Shown here: positions 23,430-34,411 of the stretch, piece by piece
Layout of the letters: every line of letters begins with the position of its first letter
How positions within the stretch are numbered: position 1 is the stretch's first letter
NCBI GenBank assembly: GCA_964019425.1
Contig: OZ025817.1
Span: 496,001 to 560,000, forward strand
Source: Flectonema sp. DT1601
Lineage: Eukaryota; Euglenozoa; Diplonemea; Diplonemida; Diplonemidae
Length of the DNA: 64,000 bases
Direction: 5' to 3'
Notes under the pieces: generated by a model
What the model saw: the letters and a program-made list of their open reading frames with translations, nothing else
What the model was told of the DNA's origin: nothing
Database searches by the model: none
Made by a program: the position numbers and the translations under genes

Positions 23430-26400
23430 GAAAACGTATATAGCAAAACAGCGACAAAACCATCCCTTCCGTGTTATTTCGTTGTGTGTGGAGGTGGAAT
23501 TATAACTACACAACTATTCTTCACACTATATTCTTCACATAATTCCTTTTTTTTTAAATTATTTTTTGGACACCGAACACTAACACAGCAAGTGCACATA
23601 CGGCCAACACGTTTACTGCCGATCTTTAAAGATAAATCACAAAGGAAGCAATAATTGTTTATCAAAGTTCAACTAAAAAGGGCTCACTTATTATTATTCG
23701 CAAAACGTTATATTTAATAACCTATTTTGTTGATTGCTATATAGAAGGCCTGTTGAAGCAATCGCAAGGTTCAAAAACGTAAAAGAGTAAAATAAATCCT
23801 CTTACAAAGGTTTCGTAACAAATATAATTTAATTACCTCCCTTAAAATTATTATGTTGATGTTGCTTGAACTTGCCTGAAGAACACTACATAAAGAACGA
23901 TTAAAAAAACAGAATAAGAGTTCTCTAAGAAACAAATTATGCGGTCTCAGTTTGATAATACTCCGTACTAAATAAAAATTATTTTAATTATTATTATTAC
24001 ACCTCTCCCTTCTTCTTCGATGTTGCTTGCAAATTGCTCATTAATTAGTAGTAGAGAGGGTATCTCCTGCTACTTACTGCTCTTTTTTTTTTCTTTTTTT
24101 TCTGTTACCTCTTTCGTCAATTAAAAAAAACTTTTCAACAGTGAGTTTGTGTCATTATTATTATTATTATTGTTTTTTTTTTTTTTTTTTTTTTAAATTT
24201 TAATTTTTTGATGAGGAAAGAAAAGCATTGGGGGAAGAGGAAGCACAAGAGCGGGAAGTACTTATAATAAAACCGATTACTTAAAGAACCCTAACAACGA
24301 ACAATGAGGCAAAAGAAGGTAGATGAAAAATAAAAAGAAATCAGGAGGACCCGTGCAAAGCGATAAAGGCATCTAACAAAGGTCAAGCCATATAATAAGT
24401 GAGTGGCTTTTTAAAATACATCCTTATGAAGGATACGTTATTCTTTTTTTAAATAGAAAAAAAAAGAATGAAAAAAAAAAATTTAAAAAAATTAGTCTTA
24501 TTTTCTACCTTTTCTTTTGTCTTCTCCCTTCCCTTCCCTTCCCTTTTTTTTTTTTTTTTTTTGGATTAAAAATACAAAAAAAAAATCAGTCAACTTCACT
24601 TTTAACACAAACACTTTCGTTTTGTTTGCGCGCAACCGAAACAAAATCCTAACAAAGGAATAGGTCAGTTACGCTGCCACAATTCTCTTTCTACCGAACA
24701 ATGGGTTCGTTGGTTAAACCATTCAGATAAGCTTTATATTTTGTTGACAAATGACGGCTCTTAATCTGAATAGTTTCTTCTCCGACTTCGTCGGTGCAAC
24801 AAAAAAAAAAAAAAAATGGTTGGGAGTTTTGGGGGATTGCTGAATGTTTGATTATATTTTATGAAAAAAAACTGTACCATAGTTTAACTAAAATAAACCT
24901 TAGTTATAATACAGAGACCAAAGGGAAGGGAGCGGGCGGAATCAGAAACCGTCTTTAAAATAGGGAAATAAAAGGAGAGAAGGGAAAACAATAAATAACA
25001 TTAAAGGCTCGGCTTTCTCTCTTACTTATTTACCGATAAGGACTGCAAAAGCACATGTCTAGAACTTTGCTGCAACACCATTCCCTATTGCTTTAGGTGA
25101 AATAAAAGAGAAAAGTGGGGGGAAAAAAAGAAAAAAAAGGAAACGAAGGAAAGAAAGAAAAAAGCAGCTTGCCCAGCATTTCTCATGTGAAGCAGCTAGA
25201 AAGAAAACAAAACAGCAAAGGAGTAATTGAGAATACTGAAAGTACATATCTTTGACAAAAAGAGGAAAATGACTAGTTTTATCAATCTCGTAATCGTGTG
25301 GGCGGTTTGTGGTTTGCAACCATAACTCACTAGCAGTGAATCAATCGAGATAATGTTATTTCGCTGCGTAAAGCTGACAACATCTCGCTCCCATCAGGAT
25401 ACTTTTCTACGTCAAAAAAGAGTTAAAAAGGAAGCTCCCTACACATCCACGACAACACTAAACTTACAACACCAACACTAACAGGTACAAAGTATCTAGA
25501 GAAATATTTCGTGTTGGTTTCGGATTCTTTTTCAGCCCACTGGATCCGATTTTTAGTGTATTTTCAATGCGCAGGGGCCTTCACGCTGCCAGTCATCGAG
25601 TCATATCTACTTTCCCTATTTGCCAATTTTTTATAAAAAAAAAAAGAAAGAAAAGGGTTTCATCCCTCTTTCTAATTATTAGGGTAATAATTTAATATAA
25701 AAAGAACAGCCAAACGATGGGAACGTTTAGATAACTATTTTGTAGTTAGTTCACAGAAAAATCCGAACAAAAAAACAAAAAATTAAACTTGACACAAAAA
25801 AAAAAAAAAAAAAAAGAGTCGGCTATTTGATTCTTATCTGCGCATGCAGGCTAAAAGGGATCTGCGTGTCAGTCTCAGTAAACCAAACGGAGGCTTTATA
25901 AAGCAAAAACCCTATTTAGTTTCGGTTGATCATTCGAATATAAAAACAGAACTATCTCAGAAAAAACGGGCAAGAAGGAAAAGAGCGGTAAGACGGAATG
26001 AACAAATACACACACTGAAGTATGTAAGTTTTTGCAAAAGTTTTTTATAATATTTTAAAAAAGATAAACCGACATCCCATCTCTCAAAATATAAATAAAA
26101 ATAAAGCAACCAAACTTGTTTCTGTATTTGCTTCTCATTTCGACAATTCATATGTGTAGTGCTTCTTTCCACCCAGTCAGAGATGCTACGATTTTGATTT
26201 TTTTTTTTTTTTTTTTTTTTCCTCTTCAGAAAAAAAAAAGAACGGGGAAGAAATAAAAAAAAGTTTAAACAACTGGTTTATTTTTCCCCTCTAGCTTAAT
26301 ATAACATAACAATAATAAGCGTAGATATTTTTTTACTGTGAGTGGGTTTTTCTAACTACGAGACTCTTTCTTATGATTCACGCGACTCTTTGATTATTAT

Positions 26401-27223
26401 TTTTTTTCCTTTTTTTTCTTCCCCCCCTCAGAAAGTTCAACAAACAAAAAAATTAAAAAAAAAAAAAAAAAAGAGGAGATGTAATTTCGATAGACCTCAA
26501 AGTGTTTTATTGGTTGTTTTTCCATTTCCGTTTTTTTTTTTTTTTTTTTTTTTTTTTTCAAGGTAGCAAAGAGTATTTAAAACTATCTCGCGAGCCACAG
26601 ATAAAAAAAAAAAGCACCAGTTCAATCGCAACCCATTTTTTTTTTTATTGGCCGAAATTAAAGACAAATAAAGTGCCATCGTCGATGAGATGATGTATTT
26701 CTAATCACGTCGAATCTGTGTCACCCGCAAGGAAAGCTGTTTGTTAAAAAAAAGAAGAAAAAAAAACTAAAATAGACTTAACATTCATTCAACTTGCCAG
26801 AGCAACCACAAAAGAATACAAGACCCGGAAGAAGCTTTTTCCTCCCCCTCCCCTTCTAAACGTGGAATCAATCTTCTCTCTTGAATATTTCTTTTATAAA
26901 CCAACTTCACTGTGTGGGACGGTGCGTTGGCTCGTTTACTGCAGGGGTAGTAAGAAACTTTTTTTTTTTTTTTTTTTGTGTTATTCTGTTATTTTTTTTT
27001 TTTTCGCTTCCTTCATCACGTTGCTATGGTTGCATCCGTATGGTAGAGCGACTGATTTGGTCGGTGTGCTAACACGTAAACGCCGTCTTTGGTGTTCTCT
27101 GAAGAATTCGAAATATCGATCTTCCCACTTTGCGGAAGGTTCGTATGTCGGAGGGTAATAGACTTCACTCAGTTCTCTAACTGGAGGTTATAAGAAAGCA
27201 GTCCAACATTTGCTACTTGTTCA
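19153..27223. other. 8-kb gene desert rich in A/T homopolymers
   Basis: No supportable gene on either strand. Dozens of A or T runs of 12-30 bases occur (for example 20310-20331, 20742-20760, 20871-20893, 21979-22005, 23401-23425, 26533-26558), in both orientations and often close together. Microsatellites include (TGG)n at 19888-19906 and (ATT)n at 24153-24170. Predicted peptides here are poly-Phe or poly-Lys artefacts. A GC-richer hairpin island lies at 20339-20383. The stretch could hold RNA genes, regulatory sequence, an origin or part of a centromere, but nothing in the bases decides this. Confidence 0.65.
20339..20383. other. GC-rich hairpin island inside the desert
   Basis: An 8-bp perfect stem, ctcgcctg (20339-20346) with caggcgag (20376-20383), closes a 29-nt interior that itself has a ccc-aga-ggg apical stem (20358-20366). 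It stands out against the surrounding homopolymers. It could be part of a small structured RNA or a chance palindrome. Confidence 0.35.
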
Positions 27224-29740
27224 TCACACGTATGAGTTGAATGTCTGCTTTGCGTGAGTTTCTAAAGCTTGTTTCGGATTAAACATCACAAGTTCTTTAT
27301 TAAGTTCGAGACGCTCTCCAATTTCAAACAAACTGAGACCTTCAGACCATCCACAAGTAGAAACTTCATAAACTTCCAACACTTCTGGTAAATCACGTTC
27401 TTCAGGTGGTTGAGATTGCTGTAAATATACTTCAGTTCTGGTGAGTCTCTTACGAATAGCAACCTTGTCAACCTGTCGTAGAACAGGTGCTAGGTAATCA
27501 AACATTCTTCTACTTGTTGTCGAATACATACAAAATGTTTCATGTTCTTCACAAAGTATAAGTTGTGTGCTTGTCAATCCAAGAGCATCTCCCAGAACCG
27601 TCATAAACTTCTCACCTCCCGCTCTAATAGTTCCGCTAAAACACGGTGTCGAAGATATAGCTATGACTGATTGCAAGTATGGTCTGTGACCTCTCTTTTG
27701 ATAAGCTGCGTACATGTCAGCAAATCGAAGAGCTCTAAGCTCATGATTATCAACTCTCCTCGCTACATTCCATGAGAATGTAATAACATTACCTGATACA
27801 CCAACAGTGATTCCATCAGTTCTTACCAAACAAGTTGTTACTAAGCTAAAGGTATCGTTGATACATCCGAACTCTGAAGGTCTTGGTCTGACCATCAGCC
27901 TTCCAATAGTTGACAATGGAAGCTTTTTAATAAAAGAAAGGTCTTCTCTTCCAACCATTGAGAGTGATGACCTCGCTGATGAAACTGATCGAACCGTAAT
28001 TGAGTCTCTCTCCCATCTTTTGTGAATGTTAAGAACACATCTAACTGGCTTGTCGCCTTCAGAACGGAGGCTTAGAGAAGCAGGAAACACCATTGCGACT
28101 CCAATTGGTGTTCGAATACCACGAAGAGTGACTTCTTTTTTATCAATTACAAGAATCTTTGTTGCTTTGTAATTCGTGTATTCCTTTGCAAGAGCAAGTG
28201 TTGTTTTTGATATTGCGATACCTCCTGGGTCAGCCATACCTTCAAGACGAGCAGCAGTGTTGACAGTAGGACCAAGATAGTCGACCCTTCCTGGAGTCAT
28301 ATTTGGTTCAGCATTCACAAACCCATGATGGATACCAATACGAACTCTAACACCGTTCCATACTCCAGCAGCTTTGAATGTCGGTGTGAATAAAGAAAGT
28401 GGTGATGGCCAAGTTGCTTCGAATAAACGAAGCTGAACCATGACTCCGAATTCTAATCCGTTCGAAGGATTGTCGAATGCTACCATAAACGAGTCTCCGA
28501 TTGTCTTAACTTCATAACCTCTACAAGCTTCGATACACAAACGAACTACTTTGTTATGAACATATAAAGCTTCTCGCATTTCCTCGGGTAGTTCTCCCCA
28601 GATTTGACTGCTTGCTTTTATATCCGTAAATACGATTGTTACTTCACCACTCGGAGGTTGAACGACTTCAATAGTTTCTAACGGAAAAGGAACATTAATA
28701 ATGTCATCGACGTTCTCTAATAGCGGTGCTGGAACGTATGCTCTGTATTGTCTTAGGATTGCTGTGATGTTTCTGAATGATGTTTGAATGGTGTTTGGGT
28801 TCTCAATATCAAACAAATACTCTAAGTCGTCCAGTTCCATCCTACCTACTTTTTTTGCTACTGCAAATGCCATGTCTTCTTGCTGTGCTCTGTCAGCAGT
28901 CAATCCTGATAAGTAATCAGTGACAAGGATACCTACGATTAAATCAGCGGAACAGTTCATCAAACAAATGTGTTCCTTGTAAGCAGTCTTATACAGAAAT
29001 GTCATTAAATTAGCGCAAGATGCGCAAATCCAGATGGCACTTGATCCTACAATCGAAAAGTTACTCATCCCACACGGAACAAGTATCTTCCTGCTTCCTA
29101 TCTCTCTGGCTTTGGTGAATTCCCGGAGGTACATTCCTCCAACTGTGAAGCTGCAAATTGCATTCCAAATAATTAAAATAGAGATACCACGTTTGTACAC
29201 ACCAACATAACATTCACGACCGTGGTATTTATGATACATGTCTAGAAGTAAAAATACCAAACAAATAATGTAAGGAAGTCCTAAAGCCATTGGGAATAAC
29301 CATTTTCGATCTTGAAACCTCGGTACTCCTTCATTTCTAATAATCCGAAGTCGTTCAATCAAAAGATTTAATACGACTAATTTAGCAGAGCAGTATAACG
29401 TTGCGCATGCTGCAATTGAAACAGTGCACCACTCTCTTGGTCTGCCCAAATCATTGCGATCACTGAAATCTATAACAATAGTACAATAAAGCATGAACAT
29501 GAATGACAAAACGTACACAGTCCAAACAGAAGCACTCAAATATGTAGTACTGCGGGATACTAGATCCATGGATCCGGTCCTCTCTCCAATAAAATAAGAT
29601 AAAACTATTAAACCAGTAGTGTAAACAGCTTGAGCTGCTGATCTTTCCTCTCCTATCGCTGCCAGAGTAATGCACAGACCTCCTAGTACAATTACTAAGA
29701 GGGTCCTCTCTAGGTAAACCCACTCAACCGGCAGCAACAT
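27224..29740 (-). CDS. Multi-pass membrane adenylyl cyclase, class III, with degenerate second cyclase domain
   Basis: Single exon, 838 residues. The first 300 residues hold seven or eight transmembrane helices (such as TLLVIVLGGLCITLAAIG, IICLVFLLLDM). The catalytic domain, about 365-555, has the first metal-binding Asp in VTIVFTDIKASS, the second in KTIGDSFMVAF, and the Asn/Arg of GPTVNTAARLEG. Lys in EVKTIGDSF and Asp in RVDYLGPT occupy the positions that specify ATP rather than GTP, so cAMP is the expected product. One chain with one intact domain should work as a homodimer. Residues about 640-790 look like a second, degenerate cyclase fold (GITVGVSGNVITFSWN, AISSTPCFSGTIRAGGEKF) lacking the metal Asps. 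The start follows a pyrimidine-rich stretch ending CTATAG. Family assignment is firm; the pseudo-domain is inference. Confidence 0.93.
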   Translation of the reverse strand: MLLPVEWVYLERTLLVIVLGGLCITLAAIGEERSAAQAVYTTGLIVLSYFIGERTGSMDLVSRSTTYLSASVWTVYVLSFMFMLYCTIVIDFSDRNDLGRPREWCTVSIAACATLYCSAKLVVLNLLIERLRIIRNEGVPRFQDRKWLFPMALGLPYIICLVFLLLDMYHKYHGRECYVGVYKRGISILIIWNAICSFTVGGMYLREFTKAREIGSRKILVPCGMSNFSIVGSSAIWICASCANLMTFLYKTAYKEHICLMNCSADLIVGILVTDYLSGLTADRAQQEDMAFAVAKKVGRMELDDLEYLFDIENPNTIQTSFRNITAILRQYRAYVPAPLLENVDDIINVPFPLETIEVVQPPSGEVTIVFTDIKASSQIWGELPEEMREALYVHNKVVRLCIEACRGYEVKTIGDSFMVAFDNPSNGLEFGVMVQLRLFEATWPSPLSLFTPTFKAAGVWNGVRVRIGIHHGFVNAEPNMTPGRVDYLGPTVNTAARLEGMADPGGIAISKTTLALAKEYTNYKATKILVIDKKEVTLRGIRTPIGVAMVFPASLSLRSEGDKPVRCVLNIHKRWERDSITVRSVSSARSSLSMVGREDLSFIKKLPLSTIGRLMVRPRPSEFGCINDTFSLVTTCLVRTDGITVGVSGNVITFSWNVARRVDNHELRALRFADMYAAYQKRGHRPYLQSVIAISSTPCFSGTIRAGGEKFMTVLGDALGLTSTQLILCEEHETFCMYSTTSRRMFDYLAPVLRQVDKVAIRKRLTRTEVYLQQSQPPEERDLPEVLEVYEVSTCGWSEGLSLFEIGERLELNKELVMFNPKQALETHAKQTFNSYV

Positions 29741-30242
29741 TTTTAGTTGCCGACCCTTTCTATAGATTGGGGGGGTAAATAAATAAATAAGTAAGAGTTA
29801 CCTTAAATAGAAACTACTTAAGAAGAAATGTTGAATCAATCTCATATTTTGTGTTACTACTATAAATAATTTAAATGATGATTTGCTGAATGTGATGTTC
29901 TTTTTCTATCACATTGCCGTGTGTCAAACATATTTCTAAGGTTTTTTTTTTTTTTTTTTTTTTTTTGGACTTTTTTTTTCTTCTTTTCTTTCCCCCTTCC
30001 TTTTTCATGTTTCTTTTTCAAATAAGAAGCCGACCTCAATAACCGCACAACAATAATAAATCTATGTGGAGAGACGTGGGGAGAGGTGAGGGAAATGTGC
30101 AAATAGGCCAGGGAAGGGGGGACTTTTTTTTTTTTTTTAAATTCTAATGCCGATTTCTGGTCTTTTCCTTAAATTTTATGATTCGCTGAGAAATTAAATA
30201 AACAAACGAGGAAAACCACACAAAAAAAAAGTCGCAGATGCT
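29741..30242. other. Intergenic spacer with T-tracts
   Basis: No gene. A T-tract of about 25 lies at 29942-29966 and shorter ones at 29972 and 30124-30138. The C-rich complement of ggggggg at 29769-29775 forms part of the possible acceptor for the adenylyl cyclase gene. Confidence 0.6.
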
Positions 30243-31994
30243 TTAAGAGGTGAGTTCCCCACGAGCTACAAGGTTCACAACTTCTGCTTCCCACTGAGCA
30301 AACAACCCAATCAATGCTGGAGGCTCTGGTAATAAGCCGTGAGGATCACGTGGGTGATTCGGAGGAACAGGTAACTTCGAATCAAAACGCTCCCATTTAC
30401 CAAGACCAGTCATGGTAACACTATCATCACCTCCGTAAACAGACTTCATAATCGGAAGTGAGAATTGCAAGAGCGATTTCGTAGCCTCTACGAACGTAAC
30501 TAAATTATCAGTTTGATACAGAGCTTCATCATCTAAAGAAGACGGAAAACTACTAACAAGCGTCGTACAGAAATGAGCCACCAACAACGGAGCAGCACTG
30601 TGTGTTTTTGTCCGACTGAGCAGTCGAAGGTAGTGAGCTCCGAATGCCATAGTCAGTTGAGCAGCAACTTTATTTTCTGTATTAGCACGAATTAAGTAAG
30701 TTCTAAAGTATGTGCTGAGTCTTTTACAAAGAGATCCAATAACCCAATGGTCAGAACCAAGAGATGAATGTGCTTCAAGGATAAGATCTTTTAAAATGGA
30801 ATATTTATTAGTAGTATGAGTGCTGTTGTCGAGATCTCTCAACGCTTTCTCTATCTTGTCTTCGACGTTCAGAGGCATGTCAGAATCTGTGAACTGTCTC
30901 TTACAGTTCTTACAGGTCCAAGACTCATCGTCATCTCTGATGCAGAGTCCTGTACACTTCCCTGGGCATAACATACTTCTTAGGTAGTCTGGTTCTATAC
31001 ATCTGCTACATTTGCATTCGAATAGGAATTTCGAATATAATTCTGATTGTCTCAAAGCAGCTGACTTAGCCAAGAAATCGAGTTCTCCTCTGTAAGAAAA
31101 CGATTGCAACTCTCCTGAAGAACTTAGTCGACAGGCAGTGAATCGAACCTTACCGTCCTTATATTGATAAACTGTATTTGGAGAACACGAATGAGCGAAT
31201 TTCGATGCAAGTCTGAAAACACCACCACGACCTTGACTAGCAGTATGATGTGCGTTAGTCTTGACTGATAATAGATTTCTTGTTGTTGTGTAAAGATCTG
31301 ATTCACTGATCTTCGTGAAATCACAACAAGCATTAATCCACTGAATTGTGTGAGGGTTGGAAAAATCTACTTCTGGAGTACTCAAATCGTTTATAACTGA
31401 TTTCTGATAATTAGAAAGACTCTTCTCAACCTGTAAGAAAGAAACAGCACCAGTCTTGTGAGGTATTCCATGTTTGTCACAGATATCTATTACCTCTTGA
31501 GAAGGTTCTTCGTCAGACCAGGTTACGGCAGGATTCTCAGAAAGCACGTTATCACCCGTGTGAAATCCTGTTTTTGTAATTAACGATCTTCCCAAAAGAG
31601 GAAAGTTCTTGACGGAGACATTCCAAGCCTTATCAGAACACTCTGTTAGTTTCTCCATAAGAAGCTCTTCCTCAATTCCGCTACAACTCAAACACTGTTG
31701 TAAAATATCGTATGCGGCTTGGTATTCTTTAAGTCCCATTAATGATTGTGATTTCCTCCATAATGCTTTCCCCCAGTTTGGTTTTGCAATTAACGCTTTT
31801 TCACAATCACCTAAAGCTTCGGACCATCGCTCCTGTCGCAGGTAGCATGCTGCTCTGTTTCCGAATATCAGATACATGTTTTCTCCCTTTTCTTCACTTT
31901 CAACAGCTGTGCTGTACCATCTAATTGCCTCGTCAATATCTCCTTTCTTGAATGCCACGTTCCCCGATTCCTTACATCCCTCAATGGTTGTCAT
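30243..31994 (-). CDS. TPR-SET protein, SMYD-like but without a visible MYND finger
   Basis: Single exon, 583 residues. Residues 1-110 contain about three tetratricopeptide repeats (KESGNVAFKKGDIDEAIRWY, FGNRAACYLRQERWSEALGD). A SET fold follows: the entry strand is near TKTGFHTGDNVLSENPAV, the core motif is KFAHSCSPNTVYQY, and the closing motif is SSSGELQSFSYRG. Post-SET cysteines are present (ECKCSRC), then a second Cys cluster (CPGKCTGLC, WTCKNCKRQF). The segment where SMYD proteins carry a MYND finger lacks the needed cysteines. Proteins of this kind methylate lysines of histones or cytosolic targets; the TPRs probably bind the partner. The C-terminal 200 residues are helical and resemble the SMYD C-terminal domain in position only. 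The start is 15 nt after ACACAACAG. Confidence 0.88.
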   Translation of the reverse strand: MTTIEGCKESGNVAFKKGDIDEAIRWYSTAVESEEKGENMYLIFGNRAACYLRQERWSEALGDCEKALIAKPNWGKALWRKSQSLMGLKEYQAAYDILQQCLSCSGIEEELLMEKLTECSDKAWNVSVKNFPLLGRSLITKTGFHTGDNVLSENPAVTWSDEEPSQEVIDICDKHGIPHKTGAVSFLQVEKSLSNYQKSVINDLSTPEVDFSNPHTIQWINACCDFTKISESDLYTTTRNLLSVKTNAHHTASQGRGGVFRLASKFAHSCSPNTVYQYKDGKVRFTACRLSSSGELQSFSYRGELDFLAKSAALRQSELYSKFLFECKCSRCIEPDYLRSMLCPGKCTGLCIRDDDESWTCKNCKRQFTDSDMPLNVEDKIEKALRDLDNSTHTTNKYSILKDLILEAHSSLGSDHWVIGSLCKRLSTYFRTYLIRANTENKVAAQLTMAFGAHYLRLLSRTKTHSAAPLLVAHFCTTLVSSFPSSLDDEALYQTDNLVTFVEATKSLLQFSLPIMKSVYGGDDSVTMTGLGKWERFDSKLPVPPNHPRDPHGLLPEPPALIGLFAQWEAEVVNLVARGELTS

Positions 31995-32314
31995 TTTTTT
32001 TAATTAGATCTGTTGTGTTATTTTTAAATTGTCTTCAGTACACTGTGTTGTAATAAAAAAAAAACATTCTACGATGTGGATATTTTTATAATAAAGATAG
32101 TTGATGACTGTCTCCTCCGTATTTATTTGATTCTACCCACTACTGTTTTAAATTAAAAAGAAATTAATTAGCAAGCCAACAACGGACAACTAAACCCCGT
32201 TACTCTACACGAAAAAAAATATAAAAATTCAAAACAATAACTGAAAAAAAAAAAATTTTTTTTGTTATCTAAAAAAAAAAAAAAAAAAAAAAGACTAAAA
32301 AAAATTTAAAACTG
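31995..32314. other. AT-rich spacer
   Basis: No gene. Contains A-tracts near 32057 and 32271-32292. The acceptor-like ACACAACAG for the TPR-SET gene lies close to 32010-32020 (minus strand). Confidence 0.6.
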
Positions 32315-32725
32315 TTAGGCAACAATGCCATTAAGAATATTATAAATCAGCATAGACAGTGAAGCTTGTGCTGCAAAGTTTAAGGTGCATTGGTCAGATC
32401 GTAATGACTTGGATACAATGTGAGATGATATTGTATTAGAAAGATGGAATAAAGCAATACTCAGACCTGTTAATTCAAGATGTTGTTTCTGAGGGTACAG
32501 AGATGCCATAAATGCCTCCTGTTGGCGAACTGACTGATTTGATTCAAATTGTTTATCCAAATCATTCTTTCGACTCCTCTTCGAAATCAATAATTCTGCG
32601 ACTCCATACAAAGGATGTTGATCATCACCATCTAGAGCATATTTTGTTGCTTTCAATAGCAACTTTTGTCGCCAGGTTTTCTCTTTATCTTGATTACCTG
32701 TTTCCCAACTTGGCCTGGCTGCCAT
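32315..32725 (-). CDS. Small hypothetical protein, 136 residues
   Basis: Single exon. The protein begins MAARPSWETGNQDK and is basic and polar over its first 90 residues, then has a more hydrophobic helical end (FAAQASLSMLIYNILNGIVA). No domain recognised. Support for a real gene comes from the good start context, an acceptor-like TATATTCAG 11 nt upstream of the ATG, codon use like its neighbours, and a place in the same-strand array between the PB1-WD40 and TPR-SET genes. Confidence 0.7.
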   Translation of the reverse strand: MAARPSWETGNQDKEKTWRQKLLLKATKYALDGDDQHPLYGVAELLISKRSRKNDLDKQFESNQSVRQQEAFMASLYPQKQHLELTGLSIALFHLSNTISSHIVSKSLRSDQCTLNFAAQASLSMLIYNILNGIVA

Positions 32726-32967
32726 TTTTTTTGTGTCTGAATATACAAAAAAGAATATTTAACAAAAGTCACTCGCCGTCATATGTAACGTATAACAATA
32801 AGTCACGGCACGATAACACCCTGAAGTTCAAGTGAGCAAAGCTCTTTTTATTGTAAGTTCAAAAGTGACAGTTGATTTCCTTTAGAAAACGTCAGCCACC
32901 ACTTCTACTCATAAACAGTAGAGTCCTGGTAGACAATAGTTAGATGCAAGTGAGACAAGCAATCGGA

Positions 32968-34098
32968 TTAGATATTTCCCCAAACTGCCCTCTCAATATT
33001 TCCCGAGAAAGAAGCTGATAATGTCTGTCTTCCGTTCTTACATACTCTGTATATTGATCCTGTTTTCTCTGAGAACAGTTTTTTACCTGAAGTACTATCC
33101 CATATAACAAAAGATTCTGAATCACGACCACATGAAATAATGTATTGATCAGTAGATCCGAAGAAGGTAGCGTGATGACATGATAAAGTTGATACGGATA
33201 CACCTAATCTCTTTTTACCTGTACGAATATCAAAAACAAGTACCTGACCATCCATACCACAGCTCACTACTTCATGTCCATTTGTAGATCCGTTAACTGA
33301 CCAAACAGTGGCTGTGTGACTTAGTAGTTTTGGTGCTGCCGCACCACTGGTTCTTATGTCATAATTATCGATAGAAAAGGGTGACTTGTCTGGAGAATAT
33401 ATGACCAAGTGAGGAGTTATAAACTGAGCAGAAAATATTTCATTTGTTCCTTGGTATTGAGCGACTATTTTCTTGGTAACAACGTCCGCAACTTTGCTGC
33501 TTCCATCTACAGAGGCGGTCACGAACATATTACCGGCGGGGTTGTAGTTCGAGCAAAATATCCTTTCTTTATGAAGTTTCTTATATTTTTGAAGTTCTTT
33601 TCCATTTTTTTTTGCTTCAAATAATATGACGGCTGGTTCTTCAGACGCTACCAAAAACTGTTCGTCTTTCGGTGAAAAAGACGTGTACAACATCCTTCCA
33701 ATTTTATGTGAAGCCAATACTTTATTTCCAACAAGGTCGTAGAGTATTGCTTTCGCGTCTTTCCCGACGCTTATAAACTTGGTGCCATCGCTATTAAAAT
33801 CTAAAGAGTAAACTGATCCAATGTGATTGTTGTATGTGTTCCTTTGAACTTTAGTTGGTGGGTTGTTGTTATTGCTTTTTGTCGGAGCGATTACCGCTGG
33901 TGATATTTTATAAATATCGATTGGTTTTGTTTCACCGAAACAGTCAATCAGCATGTCAAGATCGTCACGAGTTCGGATCTGAATTTCATCACCATCTTCA
34001 TTTTTATGACCAATTAGTTGATTATTTGGTAATATAGATTTCAAGTCAGTTGAATTATCAACAGGTATCATTTTGTCTTCACATCGCAAGTAGACCAT
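32968..34098 (-). CDS. PB1-like plus WD40 repeat protein
   Basis: Single exon, 376 residues. Residues 1-70 have the beta-alpha layout and acidic loop of a PB1 domain (NEDGDEIQIRTRDDLDMLID, the OPCA-like Asp/Glu region). Residues about 90-375 hold seven blades of a WD40 propeller (HIGSVYSLDFNSDGTKFISV, HTATVWSVNGSTNGHEVVSC, ATFFGSTDQYIISCGRDSES). PB1 domains pair with other PB1 domains, so this looks like a scaffold linking a PB1 partner (kinase, autophagy receptor) to a propeller. The propeller has some likeness to eIF2A-type or actin-interacting WD40s but no clear subfamily. The fusion is unusual. The start follows a GATAG by 10 nt. Confidence 0.85.
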   Translation of the reverse strand: MVYLRCEDKMIPVDNSTDLKSILPNNQLIGHKNEDGDEIQIRTRDDLDMLIDCFGETKPIDIYKISPAVIAPTKSNNNNPPTKVQRNTYNNHIGSVYSLDFNSDGTKFISVGKDAKAILYDLVGNKVLASHKIGRMLYTSFSPKDEQFLVASEEPAVILFEAKKNGKELQKYKKLHKERIFCSNYNPAGNMFVTASVDGSSKVADVVTKKIVAQYQGTNEIFSAQFITPHLVIYSPDKSPFSIDNYDIRTSGAAAPKLLSHTATVWSVNGSTNGHEVVSCGMDGQVLVFDIRTGKKRLGVSVSTLSCHHATFFGSTDQYIISCGRDSESFVIWDSTSGKKLFSEKTGSIYRVCKNGRQTLSASFSGNIERAVWGNI

Positions 34099-34411
34099 GT
34101 TAATGTCCCTATCTCAGATGGGTTTATTATCAAAATTAAAAAATATATTACAACGTACAAACTGAGACTCAGATGGTTCTCTTCTTGTAGAAACAAGAGA
34201 TTCGCACTACCTTCATCTTCAAAATAATTTTTTTTTTTTTTTTTTTTTAAAAATAAAAACCAAAAAAGATATTTAAAAAAAACAACAACATACCAGTGGT
34301 GATCATCTGTAAAGACGATCACAAATCGCACACGCGATTCTGTAATCCGAACAAAAAAGAACATTCACTAAAAATTATATTGTTAAACCGCATTAAACAA
34401 AATAAAAAACA

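Noticed and set aside
19288-27158. Many short ORFs rich in Phe or Lys in the desert
   Set aside because: They are translations of A/T tracts, lack domains and start context, and overlap on both strands.
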